Shown here piece by piece: positions 17,116-25,830 of a DNA stretch of 32,912 nucleotides. Positions within the stretch are counted from its first letter, which is position 1, and each line of letters begins with the position of its first letter. Origin of the DNA: Acidimicrobiaceae bacterium (lineage in GTDB: Bacteria > Actinomycetota > Acidimicrobiia > Acidimicrobiales > RAAP-2); the NCBI GenBank assembly GCA_013044285.1, contig JABEUS010000042.1, positions 1 to 32,912 on the forward strand. The letters run 5' to 3'. A program made the translations under genes and the position numbers. A model generated the notes under the pieces. That model was not told the DNA's origin. It did not search any database and saw only the letters and a program-made list of their open reading frames with translations.

Positions 17116-17267
17116 CGCTAGGTGGCGCGGCGACGAAAGGCAACTCCGTGGGCGTTATTTCAATAAAACTACTGGTCAATTACTATTTATAGAAGACGTA
17201 CTTTGACTCTGCCGTGGTCGTCGGAGGCCTTTCAGACGGACTCCGGCTCGGGTGCGCCAGGCCTCGA

Positions 17268-18059
17268 TTACAGCGGTGCGAGACCGAAGAGTCGAGCGGT
17301 ATTGAATGAGGTCACACGTCGACACTCCTCCACCTCCACCTCTTTCAGATTCGCAACGAACTCGCCGACCACACTCACCCACGCCGGCTCGTTCGGTCGG
17401 CCCCGGTGGGGAACGGGCGCGAGGAAGGGTGCGTCAGTCTCGACGTGTAGTCGCTCGAGCGGCACTTGCCGGATCGCGTCGCGCAACTCGTCGGACTTCT
17501 TAAAGGTGACGACTCCCGCGACCGAAATGTCGCAGCCCCTCATCAGACAACCCTCCGCGTCCGCGACAGAGCCGGTGAAGCAGTGAATGACGGTCCGCGG
17601 GGGTACGCCTTCGGAATCAAAGATGTCGAAGAGATCGTCGAAGGCGTCCCGGGCGTGAATGACCAGAGCCAGGTCGTGTTCAGTGGCGGCGTGGAGTTGT
17701 CGCACGAACGCGCGACGTTGGTCGCCTCGCGGGGAGTGTTCGTAGAAATAGTCGAGGCCACACTCCCCTACTCCCACCAGTCGAGGGTGCCCTTCTCGAA
17801 GAAGGGACAGGATCTCCTCCACGTCCGACGTCGCCTCGTGAGGGTGCAGACCGACCGTGGCGTAGATTTCCACGTCTCCGGACAACTCGGTGACCGCCAG
17901 GGCCTCCCGGGAAGAGACCGCGTCCGTACCGATCACCACGACCCGACCCACCCCGGCCGCGCGGGCTCGAGACAGGGCGTCCGCCGCGTCTCCGGGCGCC
18001 TGCCAGTCTCTGAGGTAACGCTCCTGGAGGTGACAGTGAGCGTCCGTCCAGAGACTCAC
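17268..18059 (-). CDS. tatD: TatD family hydrolase
   Basis: From GTG at 18059 (GTGA overlap with metG stop): VSLWTDAHCHLQERYLRDW...ATVGLHPHEA...LVGVGECGLDYFYEHSPRGDQRRAFVRQLHAA...LVIHARDA...VIHCFTGS...HVETDAPFLAPVPHRGRPNEP. The longer track start at 18191 is unlikely. Confidence 0.95.
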   Translation of the reverse strand: MSLWTDAHCHLQERYLRDWQAPGDAADALSRARAAGVGRVVVIGTDAVSSREALAVTELSGDVEIYATVGLHPHEATSDVEEILSLLREGHPRLVGVGECGLDYFYEHSPRGDQRRAFVRQLHAATEHDLALVIHARDAFDDLFDIFDSEGVPPRTVIHCFTGSVADAEGCLMRGCDISVAGVVTFKKSDELRDAIRQVPLERLHVETDAPFLAPVPHRGRPNEPAWVSVVGEFVANLKEVEVEECRRVTSFNTARLFGLAPL

Positions 18060-19588
18060 TCCTCGCTCCGGATTCGGGGAAAGAGCGGCTCGCCTTTTTC
18101 GAGGACTCGCTGAGCGCGAAACTGACCCCAGGAGAGCGACTCGCTCTGGGGTCGCTCGGTCGGGGAACCGGCGAGGGTGAGTCGTCGCCACATCTCCTCT
18201 GCCACGGTCGGCATGGCCGGATACACCAAGACACTGACCAACCGAATCGCCTCGAGGGCGTCGGCCATGACGAGGTCCAACTCCTCACCCGGGACCATCT
18301 TCCACGGGGCGTGCCGCTCCAGAAAGGCGTTCGTCGCTCCGATAAGACCCCAGGTCGCTTCGAGGGCTTGAGAGGGTGCGAAACGCTCCCAGGCCGATCG
18401 AGCGTCCGCCACCGCACGTTCGGCGGGCTCACGAAGTTCGGAGTCCTCCCGGGGTACGAGCGTCGGCGCATCGCACTTAGCGGCGACGACGGTGCTCACC
18501 CGGGCGACGAGGTTCCCGAGATTGTTCGCGAGGTCGGTGTTGTAGCGCGCGGTGATCCCCTCGTGGGAGAACTCCCCGTCGTTACCGAGGGCCGTCTCAC
18601 GCAAAAGGTAGTAGCGCAGCGGGTCGACCCCGAACTCGTCGGTGAGCACGACCGGTGAGATATCCGTGAGTCGGACTCCTCCCTCGGAGGCCATTGTCTT
18701 CGACAGCTTCTGGCCCCCGACGAGCAGCCAGCCGTGAACCTGCACGTGGCTCACGGGTTCGAGTCCCGCGGCCATGCACATAGCGGGCCACCAGACGCAG
18801 TGGAATCGAATGATCTCCTTGCCGATCAAATGGTGGGACGAGGGCCACCACTCGGCGACTTCGTCGTCCTCGCGCCCGTAGCCAATAGCCGTGAGGTAGT
18901 TAATGAGCGCGTCGTACCACACGTAAAACACGTGACCGGGATCCCACGGCACGGGGACTCCCCAGTCAATCGACGTGCGGGTGATCGAAATATCGCGCAG
19001 TCCACTCTTCACGAAGCCGAGCGCTTCGTTGCTCTTCGTGTCGGGCGTCACGAATCCGGGGTGACTTTCGTAGTACTCGAGAAGTCGGTCCTCGAAGGCA
19101 CTCAGGCGAAAGAACCAGTTCTCCTCACGCATCTCGGTGAGCGGCCGGTGGTGTATCGGACACGCCCCCGCTTCTGAGGCTTCGAGGGTGAAGTAGTCCT
19201 CGCAACTCACGCAGTAGAGACCGGAGTAGACATCCTTGTAGAGGTAGCCATTCTCGTAAATTGCGGTGAGGAACTTCTGAACGGTCTCGGTGTGGCGAGG
19301 CTCCGTCGTGCGAATGAAGTCGTCGTAGGACACGTTGAGACCGTCCCACGCGTCGCGAAAGCGACGGGACGTTTGATCGGTCCAGGTTTGGGGATCGACA
19401 CCGTTCTTCGCGGCGGCGTCAGCGACCTTTTGACCGTGTTCGTCCGTCCCGGTCAGGAACTTCGTCTCGTCCCCGCTCAGACGATGCCAGCGCGCGAGGG
19501 CGTCCGCATTCACCGTGCAGTAGGCGTGACCCACGTGGGGAGCGTCGTTGACATAGTAAATCGGCGTGGTCAGGTAGAAGCGGCCCAT
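18056..19588 (-). CDS. metG: Methionyl-tRNA synthetase
   Basis: 510 aa; FYLTTPIYYVNDAPHVGHAYCTVNADALARWHRL, YCVSCEDYFTLEASEAGACPIHHRPL Zn knot, GQKLSKTMASEGG (KMSKS-like). Confidence 0.97.
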   Translation of the reverse strand: MGRFYLTTPIYYVNDAPHVGHAYCTVNADALARWHRLSGDETKFLTGTDEHGQKVADAAAKNGVDPQTWTDQTSRRFRDAWDGLNVSYDDFIRTTEPRHTETVQKFLTAIYENGYLYKDVYSGLYCVSCEDYFTLEASEAGACPIHHRPLTEMREENWFFRLSAFEDRLLEYYESHPGFVTPDTKSNEALGFVKSGLRDISITRTSIDWGVPVPWDPGHVFYVWYDALINYLTAIGYGREDDEVAEWWPSSHHLIGKEIIRFHCVWWPAMCMAAGLEPVSHVQVHGWLLVGGQKLSKTMASEGGVRLTDISPVVLTDEFGVDPLRYYLLRETALGNDGEFSHEGITARYNTDLANNLGNLVARVSTVVAAKCDAPTLVPREDSELREPAERAVADARSAWERFAPSQALEATWGLIGATNAFLERHAPWKMVPGEELDLVMADALEAIRLVSVLVYPAMPTVAEEMWRRLTLAGSPTERPQSESLSWGQFRAQRVLEKGEPLFPRIRSEE

Positions 19589-19601
19589 GGTTTCTAGTGT
19601 A
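19589..19601 (-). promoter_or_regulatory. Candidate leaderless promoter -10 of metG, embedded in the 3' end of rsmI
   Basis: Minus strand TACACT (19596-19601), 7 nt, ATG at 19588; the hexamer overlaps the final rsmI codons and stop. Confidence 0.45.
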
Positions 19602-20463
19602 GGGAGTCACTCCCCCCGTCTCGAAGAGCCAGAGCAAGTTGGTAGAGTTCGCGGTGCCCGACCCCGAGATCTTGACTGAGTTCGGTCACCGCATCGCGGA
19701 TACTCATACCGCTCTCCAGTAGCTCGCGTAAGGCCCCCTCAACAGTTGAGGTTTCGACGAGCGCCTCGGGGGCTCCCTCGAGGACGACCACCACCTCACC
19801 CAGCGTGGTCGAGCCCCGTAGGGCCTCCGCTAGTTCGACGACTGTTCCTCGACGCACCTCCTCGTAGAACTTCGTCAGCTCCCGGGCGAGTGCGACTCGT
19901 CGGTCGGGGAATCTCTCGGCGAGTTCACTCAAGGTATCGGCGACTCGCTGGGGCGACTCGTAAAAGACGATGGTTCGGGGCTCGCGCGCCCACTGATCAA
20001 ATCGGGCCCGGCGTTCTCCGGCCCGGCGAGGCACGAATCCCTCCATCACGAAGCGCTCGGTGTCGAGACCGGACACGCTGAGGGCGGCGATCACGGCCGA
20101 CGGTCCCGGAATCGTCGACACCTCTCCTCCGGCCAGCGCCACCGCACTCACCACCCGGGACCCCGGGTCACTTATCCCCGGAGTTCCGGCGTCACTGACG
20201 AGAGCCACGAGTTGACCGGAGAGCACCCGGTTAACGACCTCGGCCACCTGGGAGGCTTCGTTGTGCTGATGCAGCGCGACGAGACGGCCGCCCCCCTTGA
20301 TGCCCCGCGCACTCAGGAGTACCCGGGTGTGGCGAGTGTCTTCGCAGAGGATCACGTCGGCCTCTCCCAAACACTGCTCGGCGCGCGCACTCAGGTCCCC
20401 GAGATTACCGATAGGGGTCGCCACCACGACTAAGCGACCCCGTTGAACCACCTCATTACTCAC
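19594..20463 (-). CDS. rsmI: 16S rRNA (cytidine1402-2'-O)-methyltransferase
   Basis: 289 aa; LVVVATPIGNLGDLSARAEQCLGEADVILCEDTRHTRVLL, ALVSDAGTPGISDPGSRVV, TIPGPSAVIAALSVSGL, FEGFVPR-like MEGFVPRRAGERR. Confidence 0.96.
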   Translation of the reverse strand: MSNEVVQRGRLVVVATPIGNLGDLSARAEQCLGEADVILCEDTRHTRVLLSARGIKGGGRLVALHQHNEASQVAEVVNRVLSGQLVALVSDAGTPGISDPGSRVVSAVALAGGEVSTIPGPSAVIAALSVSGLDTERFVMEGFVPRRAGERRARFDQWAREPRTIVFYESPQRVADTLSELAERFPDRRVALARELTKFYEEVRRGTVVELAEALRGSTTLGEVVVVLEGAPEALVETSTVEGALRELLESGMSIRDAVTELSQDLGVGHRELYQLALALRDGGSDSLH

Positions 20464-20517
20464 GACAACTCCCCGTCGGTGGCTGACCCCTCGAGCCGTC
20501 CACTAAGATTGTCCCCT

Positions 20518-20601
20518 ATGTCAAAGCGGACGGTAAAGCGCAAGCTGCGCGCAAAGAAAAAGGCGAATCACGGCAAGAAGCCGAACTGCGGACGGGGCTA
20601 A
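20518..20601 (+). CDS. Very small basic ribosomal protein, bL37-like
   Basis: 27 aa read manually, not in ORF track: MSKRTVKRKLRAKKKANHGKKPNCGRG*. The ANHGK(R/K)PN motif after an Arg/Lys-rich run matches my recollection of actinobacterial bL37. Confidence 0.78.
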   Translation: MSKRTVKRKLRAKKKANHGKKPNCGRG

Positions 20602-20625
20602 GACTTTCCCCATTCGAGATTCGAT

Positions 20626-20967
20626 TTACGTCGCTCTGGCGGGGAGACCTTCCGGAAACACCCTCCGGCGCATGTACGCCTCCATGATGAACGCCACGAA
20701 CGGGACGAACCCGGCGGCCACCATCACCACGAGGTAAAGAAAACTGAGCCGGGCCTTCATCACGAAGAAGAACGACGCAATCATGTAGATCGGGAAGAGA
20801 ATCACCCCGTGGGCCACCCCGTCGATTCTCACCAAGAGCGAAATATGATGCCATGCCGACGCACTGATCTGGTGCAACGCCAGAGTCGCGAAGAGCGACA
20901 GCAGGGTCGAACCGGTGATGAAGGACATGAGTCGATAACGGCGAAATGCGCGCTCGAGTTCCATCAA
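20626..20967 (-). CDS. DUF3817-type integral membrane protein
   Basis: 113 aa; FRRYRLMSFITGSTLLSLFATLAL...DGVAHGVILFPIYMIASFFFVMKARLS; three hydrophobic segments. Confidence 0.75.
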   Translation of the reverse strand: MMELERAFRRYRLMSFITGSTLLSLFATLALHQISASAWHHISLLVRIDGVAHGVILFPIYMIASFFFVMKARLSFLYLVVMVAAGFVPFVAFIMEAYMRRRVFPEGLPARAT

Positions 20968-21335
20968 GCTCCTTTGTGTGGGGGATCAGCGAGTCCCGCT
21001 AGGTAGTCGTTATAGGCCGAGAGGGTGTCGTCTTCGGGTTCAAACACGGCGTCCACGGCCCGAGCCGTCGCCGCTTCGTGACGCATGCGTTCTTCGAAGT
21101 CCCGTCGAGCGGCTTCCTCATCCTCGGTGGGTTTCTCCACGTGAAGGAGCCCCCACCACCCAAATACTCCGAGCACCGCGAAGACGGGCCACTCGATTGC
21201 GTAAAGGTAACTCAACGCGTTTCCCGAGGCTGCTCGGCCCACCTGCCACCAGGCCGCCGTCACGCACATCACCAGCCACAGCACCAGGGAAAAATGCATC
21301 CCCCAGGCCCGTAGCGACAGGTAGCGCTCTCTCAC
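20964..21335 (-). CDS. Two-TM hypothetical protein
   Basis: 123 aa; overlaps the DUF3817 gene by 4 nt; two hydrophobic segments and an acidic C-terminal tail. Confidence 0.75.
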   Translation of the reverse strand: MRERYLSLRAWGMHFSLVLWLVMCVTAAWWQVGRAASGNALSYLYAIEWPVFAVLGVFGWWGLLHVEKPTEDEEAARRDFEERMRHEAATARAVDAVFEPEDDTLSAYNDYLAGLADPPHKGA

Positions 21336-21386
21336 CGGCCCGAGCCTAGCGGCCCGCTACCCACCCGGGGCATCTAGAGTGGACCG
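21336..21386. promoter_or_regulatory. Divergent leaderless promoter pair, 2-TM protein (-) and ctaG (+)
   Basis: Minus: TAGGCT (21343-21348), 7 nt, GTG at 21335. Plus: TAGAGT (21375-21380), 6 nt, GTG at 21387. Confidence 0.55.
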
Positions 21387-22235
21387 GTGCCCACCTCCAT
21401 GGTGATGAATTCGGCCGCGTTCTCTTGGCACCATCTCGGTGAGTGGAACCTCGGGTGGTTACCCAATAGCCTGCTCCTCGTCGCGGCCCTCGCCTACGGT
21501 ATCGGAGTCGCGGGAGTCCCGGAGTGGCCGAAGACCCGGGTGGGGTGGTTCATCGGCGGACTGGTGACAACTTTTCTCGCCACTGAATCGGTCATTGGCT
21601 CTTTCGACATGAGTTACTTCTCGATTCACATGATCCAACATCTGATGTTGATCATGGTGGCGGCCCCGTTCTTCGCGCTGAGCGCCCCTCTCGACCTCGC
21701 CCAACGAGCCGGTCCCGCGTGGGTCGCCCGAGCGTTGGACTCGCTGGTCGGCCGAGTCCTGCTCCACCCCCTCTCGGGATTCGTCATTTACCTAGTCCTC
21801 ATCCCAGTGACCCACCTCACGGGGCTGACGAACACGATGATGACGCACCCGTGGGTTCACCACCTCGAGCAGATCGCCTTCCTTGTTTCTGGCTACCTCT
21901 TCTTCCGAGTCGCCTTCGGTCGAGAGTCGGGGCGTACGCTTCACCCGGGTCTGCGACTGGTCTACGTCATGGCGGCAGTTCCGGTCGACACCTTCACCGG
22001 TCTCGCCATCGTGATGAGTACCCACCAGCCCATTCCGAGTTACGCGCAGATGGCGCCGACCGGGACAAGTGCGGCGTGGCAACTGGGGAACGTCCACCTC
22101 GGCGGAGCCATCATGTGGATCGGTGGCGACGCCCTGATGCTCCTGGCCTGTATTCCCATCGTGCTGATCTGGGTGCGCTGGGAGACGCTGCGGACTCGAG
22201 AACTCGACGCCGAACTCGACGCGCTCGGGCTCTAG
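21387..22235 (+). CDS. ctaG: Cytochrome c oxidase assembly protein, caa3 CtaG type
   Basis: 282 aa multi-TM; SYFSIHMIQHLMLIMVAAPFFALSAPLDLA, HPWVHHLEQIAFLVSGYLFF, GGAIMWIGGDALML. Confidence 0.88.
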   Translation: MPTSMVMNSAAFSWHHLGEWNLGWLPNSLLLVAALAYGIGVAGVPEWPKTRVGWFIGGLVTTFLATESVIGSFDMSYFSIHMIQHLMLIMVAAPFFALSAPLDLAQRAGPAWVARALDSLVGRVLLHPLSGFVIYLVLIPVTHLTGLTNTMMTHPWVHHLEQIAFLVSGYLFFRVAFGRESGRTLHPGLRLVYVMAAVPVDTFTGLAIVMSTHQPIPSYAQMAPTGTSAAWQLGNVHLGGAIMWIGGDALMLLACIPIVLIWVRWETLRTRELDAELDALGL

Positions 22236-22243
22236 GTCTAGGT

Positions 22244-23281
22244 CTAGAGCAGTCCCGCCTCAATGGCGAGCTCTTCGAGGTCACTCTCCGGGCGTGCCCC
22301 CAGGTGGGCAATGATTTCCCCGGCGCAGAGAGATCCCAACCGAGCGGCCTCCACCGGTTCGGCCCCTTCGGCGAGACCGTAGAGAAATCCCGCGGCGAAC
22401 ATATCCCCCGCCCCGTTTTGGTCGACCACGTGCTCCACGTCCTCGGCGGGCACGTGGGACGCCTCCCCATCACTCACGATGGTGGCGCCGTGGGGACCCC
22501 GGGTGATGGCCGCGACTATCCCTAACTCGTCCAGGTACTCGACTGCCGACTCCACGTCCGGAGTCTGAAAGAGTTCACAGATCTCGTCCGCGTTACCCAG
22601 CAGAACATCGACATCCTCACTGACCAACCGCATGAAATCGTTTCGGTGCCGACTCACGCAGAACATGTCGGACAAAGACAGGGCCACCACCGAATCGTTC
22701 TCGTGGGCACATTCAGCGACCCGGCCCACGGCAGCCTTGGCCGGGGGAAGGTCGAAGAGGTAGCCCTCGATGTAGGTAATTTCGGCGCGAGCAATGAGGT
22801 CCGTTCGGATGTCTTCGACCCGTAACTGGTTCGACGCCCCGAGGTACGTCGCCATCGTTCGCTGAGCGTCGTCAGAAATAAAGACGTGACAGCGCCCCGT
22901 GGGGCCCTCGTCGACCCGGGCGATGGCCAAATCGAGTTCCACTCCGAGCGAGCGCAAATCGTGAGCGAATCGTTCTCCGAACTCGTCGTCGGCCACCTTG
23001 CCGATGTACCCACACGTCCCGCCGAGGGCGGCGACTCCCGCGATGGAGTTGGCGACCGACCCCCCCGACATCTGGACTGTCGGTCCCATCGCGTCGTAGA
23101 AACGCTCCAGATCCTCCACTCCGATCAGGTTCATCGCCCCCTTTTCGAGTCCGAGCAGGCGAAAGACCTCCTGGGAGTCCCGCGCGATGATGTCGAGGAG
23201 TGCGTTACCGATGCCGGTGACCGCCAGGCGTGGGAGATCTCCGGCTCGGCGCAGCGTGATGGGAGTGGGCGTAATCGTCAC
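22244..23281 (-). CDS. PfkB-family carbohydrate/adenosine kinase
   Basis: 345 aa; VTGIGNALLDIIA, MSGGSVANSIAGVAALGGTCGYIGKVADDEFG, VVDQNGAGDMFAAGFLYGL. Confidence 0.93.
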   Translation of the reverse strand: MTITPTPITLRRAGDLPRLAVTGIGNALLDIIARDSQEVFRLLGLEKGAMNLIGVEDLERFYDAMGPTVQMSGGSVANSIAGVAALGGTCGYIGKVADDEFGERFAHDLRSLGVELDLAIARVDEGPTGRCHVFISDDAQRTMATYLGASNQLRVEDIRTDLIARAEITYIEGYLFDLPPAKAAVGRVAECAHENDSVVALSLSDMFCVSRHRNDFMRLVSEDVDVLLGNADEICELFQTPDVESAVEYLDELGIVAAITRGPHGATIVSDGEASHVPAEDVEHVVDQNGAGDMFAAGFLYGLAEGAEPVEAARLGSLCAGEIIAHLGARPESDLEELAIEAGLL

Positions 23282-23320
23282 TCGGCGAGCCTAGAAGAAA
23301 TAGCAATAGGGTTAGAAACT
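23282..23320. promoter_or_regulatory. Divergent leaderless promoter pair, PfkB kinase (-) and pepN (+)
   Basis: Minus: TAGGCT (23288-23293), 6 nt, GTG at 23281. Plus: TAGGGT (23307-23312), 8 nt, GTG at 23321. Whole intergenic region is 39 bp. Confidence 0.55.
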
Positions 23321-25822
23321 GTGACTACGACCACTAATCCCTACCGCCTCGCTCGAACTGTCGTTCCTCGGGCCTACCGCATCCACCTGACACCCGACCT
23401 GGAGGCCTTTACCTTCTCGGGTCGCGTCGAGATCGACGTCGAGGTGAACGAACCCACGAACGTGGTGACCCTGCACGCGCTCGAACTCAGTATTGACACC
23501 GTGCGCCTCACCAGCGGCTCACTCAGGCTCACCTCCACGGGGCACACTCTGGACGAGACCTACCAAACGGCGACCCTCGATTTCGATGGGGTCTGTCCCA
23601 CCGGACCGGCCACCCTCGAGATTGAGTTCACCGGAGTCTTGAACGACCTCCTCGTCGGCTTCTACCGATCGAGTTACACCGACCCGGACGGCGTCACCCA
23701 CACCATCGCCACCACTCAGTTCGAGCACTCCGACGCCCGTCGGGCCTTCCCCTGCTTCGACGAGCCCTCCCTCAAGGCCACCTTCGAAGTCCACCTCACG
23801 GTCCCCGAGGACCTGGCGGCGTACTCGAACTCCCCCGAGGTCGGTTCACGGAACCTTGGTAACGGCTGGCGAACTGTGGACTTCTCACCCACCATGGTGA
23901 TGTCGACCTACCTCGTCGCTTTCGTCGTCGGAGCCTTCGAGGAGACTCCGGCCCTGGACGTCGACGGTGTCCCCCTGCGTATTATCTACCCGCGCGGCAA
24001 GGGACATCTGACCGCCCTCGCCCTCGAGGCCGGAGCCCACGCCCTGCGCTTCTTCTCCGACTACTTCGCGATTCCCTACCCCGGCGAGAAGCTCGACATG
24101 GTGGCGATCCCCGACTTCGCCTTCGGCGCCATGGAGAACCTGGGTTGCGTGACCTACCGTGAGACGGCCCTGCTCGTCGATCCCGAGAGCGCCTCGATGG
24201 TCGAGGTGAAGCAAGTCGCCGAAGTCGTGGGCCACGAAATCGCCCACATGTGGTTCGGTGACCTCGTCACCATGGAGTGGTGGGAGGGCATCTGGCTCAA
24301 CGAGGCCTTCGCCACCTTTATGGAGGTGCTCTGCACCGATCACTTCCGCCCGAGTTGGAAGATGTGGCTCGGATTCGGGATTGACCGCGACGCCGCGATG
24401 CAGATCGACGGTCTGCACTCGACTCGTCCCATCGAGTACGAGGTCATCTCACCGGAGGACACCCGCGGGATGTTCGACCTGTTGACCTACGAAAAGGGTG
24501 GTTCGGTCCTTCGGATGCTGGAGCAGTACCTCTCGTCCGAGGTCTTCCGGAACGGAATCCGGGTCTACCTACGCCGTCACAGCTACGCCAATACCGTGAC
24601 GACCGATCTCTGGGACGCCCTCGAAGAGGTCTCCGGAGAACCGGTTCGCGAGATGATGGACTCCTGGATTCTCCAGGGAGGCCACCCTCTCGTCACGCTG
24701 GCTCATGGTCAACTCACCCAGCAGCCCTTCGCCTACGGCCCCTCGTCGGGTGAGTCGGCGATTGGTCACACGTGGCTCGTCCCGGTGATGACTCGCTCCC
24801 TCGACGCACCCGGTGTCCTTCGTCACCTGCTCCAGAGTGAGCCCCTGGCGCTGGACCAGGCCGGTCCGGTCATCGTGAACGCGGGGGGTTCCGGGGTCTA
24901 CCGTTCTCGCTACGGTTCTGCGGAGTTGGCGAACGTCTCGTCACGCCTCGACGAGCTCGACGAGCTCGAACGCGCGACCCTCGTCGCCGACACGTGGGCC
25001 GCCACTCTCGCGGGACAGTCCTCGTGGCCCGACTTCGTGGGACTTCTCGAAGGACTCGGAGTTCGCGAAGAGCCCAACCTCTGGACCCTCGCCGCCGTTG
25101 GCTTCGACATGGCGTCGCGGGCGCTGAGTCCCGCTCAGCAACCCGCTCTCGTCGAGCAGGTCAACGCGGTCTTCGGCCCCCTCTACGATCACTACGGTTT
25201 CGACCCGATCGAGGGTGAGAGTGAACTCGCGCCACAGGTTCGAGCCACGACCGTCACCATGCTCGGGACACTCGGTGAGCGCACCGATATCCGCGACGAG
25301 GCGGTTCGCCGTTTCGAAGCGAACGAACTCCACGGCGACCTCGCCCGAGCGATTCTGCGCGTCGTCGCTGGTCAGGATCGTCCCGGGGACTACGGCACCT
25401 TCCTCGAGCGTTACACCGCGGCCACCACTCCCCAAGAGCAGGTCCGTTACCTGTACACCCTCGGTGAGTTCTCGGACGAGGCGACCGCTCTCGACGCGGC
25501 CCGACGCTGCTTCGACGAGTTCCGTAACCAGGACGGGCCCATCGTGCTCGGACTCATGACCATGAACGCCCACACCGGACCGGCGGTCTGGCGCTACGTC
25601 ACGAGTCGCTGGGACGAGGCGCTGGAGAAGTTCCCTCCGTCGACTCAGAAACGACTGGCCCTCGGGGTTAACACCTTCATTGCCGACGCCCCCTTCGCCG
25701 AAGAGGTGGCCGCGTTCCACCAGAGTCACCCGCTCGCCGGAGACCAACGTGGAGTGGAGCAGCAGATCGAGCGCATGAGAGTGGGTCTGCGCTTCGCCGA
25801 CTCTCTCCGTCGACACTTTTAG
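23321..25822 (+). CDS. pepN: M1-family aminopeptidase (aminopeptidase N-like)
   Basis: 833 aa from GTG at 23321 (VTTTTNPYRLARTVVPRAYRIHLTPDLEAFTFSGRVEIDV...); GAMENLG exopeptidase motif, VVGHEIAHMWFGDLVTMEWWEGIWLNEAFATF (HExxH...E). The track N-terminal extension from 22886 is antisense to the kinase. Confidence 0.96.
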   Translation: MTTTTNPYRLARTVVPRAYRIHLTPDLEAFTFSGRVEIDVEVNEPTNVVTLHALELSIDTVRLTSGSLRLTSTGHTLDETYQTATLDFDGVCPTGPATLEIEFTGVLNDLLVGFYRSSYTDPDGVTHTIATTQFEHSDARRAFPCFDEPSLKATFEVHLTVPEDLAAYSNSPEVGSRNLGNGWRTVDFSPTMVMSTYLVAFVVGAFEETPALDVDGVPLRIIYPRGKGHLTALALEAGAHALRFFSDYFAIPYPGEKLDMVAIPDFAFGAMENLGCVTYRETALLVDPESASMVEVKQVAEVVGHEIAHMWFGDLVTMEWWEGIWLNEAFATFMEVLCTDHFRPSWKMWLGFGIDRDAAMQIDGLHSTRPIEYEVISPEDTRGMFDLLTYEKGGSVLRMLEQYLSSEVFRNGIRVYLRRHSYANTVTTDLWDALEEVSGEPVREMMDSWILQGGHPLVTLAHGQLTQQPFAYGPSSGESAIGHTWLVPVMTRSLDAPGVLRHLLQSEPLALDQAGPVIVNAGGSGVYRSRYGSAELANVSSRLDELDELERATLVADTWAATLAGQSSWPDFVGLLEGLGVREEPNLWTLAAVGFDMASRALSPAQQPALVEQVNAVFGPLYDHYGFDPIEGESELAPQVRATTVTMLGTLGERTDIRDEAVRRFEANELHGDLARAILRVVAGQDRPGDYGTFLERYTAATTPQEQVRYLYTLGEFSDEATALDAARRCFDEFRNQDGPIVLGLMTMNAHTGPAVWRYVTSRWDEALEKFPPSTQKRLALGVNTFIADAPFAEEVAAFHQSHPLAGDQRGVEQQIERMRVGLRFADSLRRHF

Positions 25823-25830
25823 GGTCACTC

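Noticed and set aside
16117-17121. 334 aa plus-strand ORF
   Set aside because: Antisense to the RlpA-like gene; Arg/His-rich composition results from reading the repeat region in reverse.
22886-23320. N-terminal extension of pepN in the ORF track
   Set aside because: Antisense to the PfkB kinase; canonical M1 N-terminus begins at GTG 23321.
24941-25828. 295 aa minus-strand ORF
   Set aside because: Antisense shadow of pepN; no family features.
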